A DNA stretch of 64,000 bases from Sparassis latifolia (Eukaryota; Basidiomycota; Agaricomycetes; Polyporales; Sparassidaceae), in the NCBI GenBank assembly GCA_018466975.1, contig CM031559.1, positions 1,426,001-1,490,000 of the forward strand, written 5' to 3'. The notes under the pieces are model-generated. The model ran no database searches, was not told the DNA's origin, and worked only from the letters and a program-made list of their open reading frames with translations. How positions within the stretch are numbered: the stretch's first letter is position 1; every line of letters starts with the position of its first letter. Positions 58,617 to 64,000 of this stretch are shown piece by piece. The position numbers and the translations under genes are program-made.

Positions 58617-60647
58617 ATGTTCCACTCGCCGTCGACGTGGACATCAAATGTCACCCCCCTAGACATCCTCATTACTCAGGCTACCAACCCTTCTCTACCC
58701 GAGCCCAACTATGCCTTACACCTCGAGGTCGCGAACTACATCCACGAAAAGAAGGCCAACACGTACGTTTTCCATGCTGTTCATCTCCGATGTCCGAATT
58801 CATGGTCGTGACCAGGCCGCGAGATGCAGCGATGTTGATCGCGCGGCTGGTGAACCACCGGAATCCCCATATCGCCATGCTGTCACTTGCACTCCTAGAA
58901 ACGCTCGTACAGTCCTGCGGATACCCCTTCCATCTCCAGATTTCCACGAAAGAATTTCTCAATGAACTTGTTCGCCGGTTTCCTGAGCGCCCTCCGCCCT
59001 TCCCGGGTCCGGTCATGTCTAGGATCCTCGATCTTATCAACGACTGGAAGGAGGGTATATGCACGGAGTCGAGATGGAAAGAAGACTTAGGAAATATCAG
59101 AGACATGCATCGGCTGCTCACGTTCAAAGGATATCGCTTCCGTCCACATCCCAGGCAACCCCCGATCGCCTCAGCTTCTGTGCGTGTATTCTTCGTTGCA
59201 TGTCCTGCGGAACGTGTCTTTCATTTCACATCTTTATTGTGCACCTTGATATGGGTCCATTGTCAACCCATTCACAAGCTGGGGCAATCTATCCCTCATG
59301 CTACCCCCGTTGCTTCTGACAGTCTAACTGTTGCAGTCGGTTGATGTCTGAACTTACACAAACCTGCTTTTTAGAATATCAAATCGGCGCATGAACTCGA
59401 GAGCGAAGATCGCGAAGCACAGTCTGCCAAGCTCCAGGAGCTCATACGGCGGGGGACGCCTAGAGACCTGGCCGCAGCACAGGAGCTTATGAAATCGCTT
59501 GCAGGCGTAGACCCAGAGGCAAAGCCAGATTATCGTACGCAAGCTCTGACAGAACTTAACAAACTGGAGAGCAAGGTGATATTGCTCAATGAAATTCTTG
59601 ACAATGTGGATACTTCGCGGGGCGAGAGGTTTGTCACCGGCGACGTGTATGAGGTGAGTTGTAATACACTAACACTGACGAGAAACTCAAGGTGTTGTGC
59701 CCATCGTAACAGCAAGTGGCCTCGATACTCTCCAGCGCACGGCCAAAAATTCAAGGCTGGATATCAAATGCAGAGACCGACGATCCAGAATCACTCAGTA
59801 AGTGCTGTTCAATTTCTCCACGTCATAATTCATTCTGACCGTTAAATGACGTCTCGCAGATACCTTCCTGCAGATCAACGACCAGATCAACACCGTCTTG
59901 AACCGCTACGAGTCATACAAGAAAGGTGACTTCACCGCCGCGGCAAACCCCATTCCCACCGAATACGCGTCTGGAAACGGCGTGTCAGAGTCGCTGATCG
60001 ACTTCGACGACTCAACGCCGTCAAGCTCGGACGCCCAGGTAGCACCAATTGACGAACTCGCGAGTCTCTTCGGCCCAAGTACCACGAATCCCATACTTCA
60101 AACTGCCACACCACCAGTACAGCTGGGCACGGGGACAGGTGCGGGAATAGGCATGGGCATGGCTCCCTCCGCAGGCACGAACATGGGTGGCATGATGGGC
60201 ATGAACATGGGCAACGGGACAGGGGTGGCCATGCATGCCCCGACTCCTTCGACATCGAATGGCTACGGCATGAGCATGATCATGGGCTCGTCCGCACCTA
60301 ACCAGGCCGCACGCTCAGGAACGGTGTCCCCACCACATAACCCACCATACGGCTCTATCAGGCTACCCGGCACGCCGCAGATGCACGCACAGGCTGTGCC
60401 CGCCGCGCCAAACTACTTTACCGGTACGGCGCCCGGTTCCGGCATCGGCGTGGGCGCGAGTATTGGCGGGCAGCAGCGGACGATGCAGCCGATGCACCCA
60501 CAAATCCAGCAGCAAACCGCGCCGCCGCAGCAACAACAACAACAGCGTCGTTCACAGCCACCATCGCAGCAGCACTTGGCGGGTACACCCGCGGCACCGC
60601 AGACGCAAGGGAAGGATCCATTCGCCGACCTTGTGGGCCTCTTCTGA
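58617..60647 (+). CDS. VHS-GAT domain vesicle-trafficking protein (553 aa)
   Basis: Five exons: 58,617-58,762; 58,816-59,179; 59,375-59,653; 59,713-59,797; 59,860-60,647, all GT-AG and phase-consistent. The N-terminal VHS domain (T-P-L-D-I-L-I-T-Q-A-T-N; L-L-E-T-L-V-Q-S-C-G; K-E-F-L-N-E-L-V-R-R-F) is followed by a GAT three-helix bundle (L-Q-E-L-I-R-R-G-T-P-R-D-L; Q-I-N-D-Q-I-N-T-V-L-N-R-Y). The low-complexity Gly/Met/Gln-rich tail has L-I-D-F-D-D and ends D-P-F-A-D-L-V-G-L-F, clathrin/adaptor-binding style. There is no adaptin-ear domain, so it resembles Lsb5/Tom1-like rather than full GGA proteins. It should bind ubiquitinated cargo and Arf or ESCRT partners at endosomes. The third intron (195 nt) may hide a micro-exon. 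Confidence 0.85.
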
Positions 60648-60917
60648 GTTTGTGTGCCGGGATGGGAGAATGCGCTGTGGGGGTTCTTGTAGTTTGGGTT
60701 GGATGAACGTCTATATCTATCAGTGTTGTCTATTAGCTGTAAGGGCGTGTAGTCGAATTGCCAACATCTAGGATGAATCGTGCTCTATCATGAGCTTCGA
60801 GCGTCACGACATGCCTACGTGAATGACAGGCTGAAGGAATCCAGTTGATATCATACATCGTGCGACTTGTGTCGAGGTTCTGACGGCGATCGGAGGTGGA
60901 AACATAGTATCAGCACA

Positions 60918-61905
60918 TTATGTGTAGAATTTACGGTTGTCGTTAGGACCAAACAAGTTATTCCTAATCTCTGGCAGCATCTGGGCAGTGGCAGCGTCAA
61001 CGCAACGAAAATTATAGTCAGAAAGCCGGATCGCGCACCCTGTCTTCCAGTAGTCGCAGACGCTCATCTAGTGTATTGTCGAGCGTGATGCGCTGCGAGC
61101 CGCTGACCAGCTTGACACCGCCAGCGCTGCAAGTCGATGTATTTCGTTAGCATTTTATTCAAAGATTGCGCGAGGCCTCGCAGCACCCCATGCAATATCC
61201 ACACGTACATGTCATCACTGAGCAACCCGACTACGGTAACATTGACCGTCCTCCCGCTGACCTCCGTGTACTGCTTCGCGGCACCGTCCGCTGCACGTCG
61301 CACGACCTCAACATCCAACCCACGCGCGTGCACGGTGACGTCAGGCTCGAGGAGCTGGAGGAAGCCTTGCGTGATGACGCCCTCGAGGAACTGCACATAA
61401 CGCGCCTGGTCCCGCGAGAGGTCAACGATCAACTCGCGGGTCGTGGAGAAGAGGTCTTGCAGGTGCTCTTCGCGCTGCTGGAGGAGCCGCAGCCGGGACT
61501 TGTTCGTCAGTGTTGACTGGGTGCTACAAGACATGTCTGAGTCAGTTGAACGTAATCATTACAAATGGAGGACACACACATCTTCTGTGCGACCTCGGCC
61601 CCCTTCCGCTTCTTGTCGTACTGGGTATCTATGGCTTGCTGCTCTTGCTTCACGAGCTTGGCCTTGAAACACACCGTCAGTTCCCCGTAAGAGCATGCCC
61701 ATAGGGGTGCTTGCCTTCTCGATAGCAAACTCTTCGTCCGCCTTCACTCGAATCTCTCGCGCCTTCTCCATCGCCTCCTGCTTGATGAATGCAACCTACG
61801 AAGACTGCTCTTGGCCATCGGGAGCGGGAGCGTATTCAGGAGGATGCTCACCATCTTGTTCATCTCGCTAATAACCTCATCGTCATTCAAAGCTCTAGCA
61901 GACAT
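60918..61905 (-). CDS. VMA4: V-type H+-ATPase subunit E (227 aa)
   Basis: Six exons on the minus strand: 61,905-61,852; 61,795-61,715; 61,662-61,580; 61,523-61,209; 61,126-61,039; 60,980-60,918. They join in phase to a 227-residue protein, the usual size. Family signatures: A-L-N-D-D-E-V at the N-terminus, R-E-I-R-V-K-A-D-E-E-F-A, K-S-R-L-R-L-L-Q-Q-R-E-E-H, V-T-V-H-A-R, R-I-T-L-D-N-T-L-D-E-R-L and the C-terminal P-N-D-N-R-K-F. Subunit E forms peripheral stalks that hold the catalytic V1 head of the vacuolar proton pump. The second intron (61,663-61,714) starts GCAAGC and ends AAG: a GC-AG intron. It is convergent with the VHS-GAT gene, with 270 bp between stops. Confidence 0.93.
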
Positions 61906-63049
61906 AACGATGGTTCTGGGGGAGTGATTGCAAGTCTAATGGCCTCGTAGGATAGATAATGAGCACAACTCTGAAGACAAGCGCTCAAAGGGATGCGATC
62001 ACGTGTCATGTCGACTCTGCATGACTAGGTCTGCGTTCTGAGACTTCTGAGTCTTTCAAGTTGTTCTCACTCAAGGTCGACAAAACTCTATTACGCCTGT
62101 TGGCAAGCATTATCCTGGGCTAAGAATTTTGCGTACTCCCGTTGAAGCCATACGACGCGAACAGCGTCACAACGTTTACACAGCTACGACGGGAAGCTGG
62201 GGTACTAAGAGGTACTAAGTAATGCTGAACACAAACTGAATTTGGTGCCTTCCTAATAGCAGAGTCGAGGTACGTTGTCTGTTCTTTGTACCGTAATAAT
62301 TTGGCCGAATTTACTTCCGATATTCTAGTGGTCGATGGACATCATCCGCGCCATCGTTAGCTTGACGCGAAGGCTGAGTCGATTGCCAACACTTGATATT
62401 AATTATGCTGCGAACGATGAAACTTACCCGTGATTATCCTATGCTTAGTTGTTGCTTCATCACAAAGCGAAGAAGACGAATACATGTGGTCAATCTCTGT
62501 CAAGTTCAGACGAAAACCGGTGTAACGTGTGGGTCTACAGTCTGGTCCAGCATTTTGGAGAACCTGTATTGAACTGACCGTCTTAAGGGATGTGCTTGTT
62601 GTTGCAAACGGACACGTTTAAATTTTCGTCCTACACTTTGGAGAGATTTCTCAACGTGAATGCCATGCAGGTTGTAATGAATGGACCTCGCAGTCTGCCT
62701 AGTGCGGTTGTCTGATGTTGACCTATTAAGATCCAGCGACGACATCCAACAATGATTGAAGGGCAATGTGGGGATGCCATTCAACCTCCCTCTTCCCTTC
62801 TAAGTCATAACCACCCTTCACCTACACGAGTGTAGCATCAATGCGCTCTGGTGAGTTTCCAGTTGGCATGCTAACGAGGCATCTCCTTTTCATCGCATCG
62901 TGGCCATCGGTTGAACGTCTGGATCACGAGACTGGCTGGCCATAGCCTCATTCATTTGCGTTCATTTGAACATTTGCCTCCACACCTTACCAACATACCA
63001 TCATCTTCCCTGGCTATTACATGCGCCTAGCATAATTCTCCAAGACACA
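61906..63049. other. Intergenic region between VMA4 and zinc-finger paralogue B
   Basis: No gene or RNA recognised. It must contain the upstream regions of both divergent genes. GAACGTCTGGATCACGAGAC at ~62,914 closely matches GAACGTCTGGTCACGAGAC at ~55,337 in the LTR-like segment. Confidence 0.6.
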
Positions 63050-63959
63050 ATGTCCCCCGATCCAGATAAGCATAGTGAAGACATGAAGTGCGTGCCTCTT
63101 CCATTTATCGGGTATCGACGTGCTCATGCCTTTACAGCTACTATTTCCAGAGCGCTGAACAGGACCGTCTGATGGCCGAATTCGACCAGGATCTGACGGA
63201 CGCTTGGCGTGAATCGGAAAGAATCGTTGAAACAGACTTCCACATCTATTCTGCGATGCAAGATGACATCCGGTTTTCTGAACTGGCCACGCAGGATGAT
63301 AAAAAGCCATTACAGCCAATCCAGCTTGATGCAGAAGCACAGCCCGCTACACCGCCTACCCCCACGGTTCACTGCTGGAACGATGGTCCTCCTCCTGAGG
63401 TAGAGTCTAGCTCGTCTGCCCGTGATGTCGCAGCTCTCTCGCCTCCGTCTACAAATGGGCCTGCATACGACGAGGTGAACTGGATACCATATCATAAACA
63501 CATGATGTTGAAGGACGATGACAACAACCCTCTGGTCATTCAGAGCCTGGTTACGAACAGATTATACAGGTGTTGCTTTGGCCAACCATGCACCCAACTA
63601 TTTCAGGGTACGGTGGAAGGTATACGTGACCACATTCGCCTATGTCACGCACCACATCATGGAGCTGTAGTCTCATGCACATGCGGGAAGAGCACCAACG
63701 CTAACTCGAACAGAGTGAATGCCTTCAGCCTCCACATCGCGTATGAGCATCTACAATCAATCCAGCACACGTGTTTGGTGGATTTGTGCCCATTCAAGTC
63801 GCAGGAGAGGTGTCATGAATCTGAAATGCATCTTCGGAGAATGCACGGAGCGACACGCGTTCAGAGCGAACGCTATAATCCACGTATTCAGATGGAGGTG
63901 AGTTCTGATCTTCGTATTTATGATCTGAAGGCTGAAGACGCCTGTAGCGCAAAATATGA
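63050..63959 (+). CDS. C2H2-like zinc-finger protein, paralogue B (269 aa)
   Basis: Exon 1 (63,050-63,087, M-S-P-D-P-D-K-H-S-E-D-M), a 50-nt GTGCGT...CAG intron (63,088-63,137), a long exon 2 (63,138-63,897), a 50-nt intron (63,898-63,947) and a short last exon ending TGA at 63,957-63,959. Exon 2 opens Y-Y-F-Q-S-A-E-Q-D-R-L and A-W-R-E-S-E-R-I, matching paralogue A. Three finger-like blocks follow: C-F-G-Q-P-C ... H-I-R-L-C-H; C-T-C-G-K ... H-I-A-Y-E-H; C-L-V-D-L-C ... H-L-R-R-M-H. Likely nuclear and nucleic-acid binding; role unknown. It lies in opposite orientation to paralogue A across the VHS-GAT/VMA4 pair. Confidence 0.75.
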
Positions 63960-64000
63960 AGCAAGATGACTGGATGCCCTCTGACGTGCTCCTCCAATCG

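Noticed and set aside
58244..58672. Minus-strand 142-aa ORF
   Set aside because: Antisense to the promoter and first exon of the VHS-GAT gene; no splice or domain support.

Overview
The window looks like a repeat-dominated region of a mushroom-forming basidiomycete (Agaricomycetes). The evidence is ~50-nt GT-AG introns, Ty3/gypsy chromovirus-type elements, a LINE with APE endonuclease and RNase H, and above all a KDZ (Kyakuja-Dileera-Zisupton) transposase beside a TET/JBP-type 2-oxoglutarate dioxygenase, a pairing known from mushroom genomes. Species cannot be named from the sequence alone. Only the last ~8 kb looks like ordinary host chromosome.

Layout. 1-4,065: Gag-protease-RT of a gypsy element on the minus strand, cut by the window edge. 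4,066-9,100: mostly non-coding DNA with small tandem repeats, one doubtful gene and one multi-exon gene of unknown function. 9,228-11,880: a second gypsy element that has lost its RT core. 11,934-13,314: the 3' part of an unknown gene. 13,315-48,028: a 34.7-kb block bounded by matching ~76-bp inverted ends, each followed inward by a tandem array built on a GGGCCCAcCGCCA-like core. It holds, in order, a coiled-coil ORF, the KDZ transposase, the TET/JBP gene, a divergently transcribed gene with an HMG-like segment, a nuclear-looking Cys-cluster/coiled-coil gene and a repeat-motif gene. I read it as a large composite KDZ element. Three younger insertions are nested in it: a complete gypsy element with 641-bp LTRs (28,846-36,837), a 1.2-kb foldback with tRNA-like arms inside the transposase gene (17,072-18,263), and a 2.76-kb hAT-like palindrome inside the last cargo gene (43,280-46,036). 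48,029-53,647: a LINE whose ORF1 begins abruptly at the end of the KDZ block. 54,954-55,465: a probable solo LTR.

56,408-63,959 is the host segment: two paralogous C2H2-like zinc-finger genes flank a VHS-GAT trafficking protein and the vacuolar ATPase subunit E gene. These genes have clean splice sites and no internal stops.

The mobile genes are peppered with in-frame stops that are almost all TGA where an Arg CGA codon is expected, with a few CAG/CAA to TAG/TAA. This is what C-to-T change at (probably methylated) cytosines produces. The host genes do not show it. The element that carries a putative 5-methylcytosine oxidase therefore sits in DNA with the scars expected of cytosine methylation or a RIP-like process.
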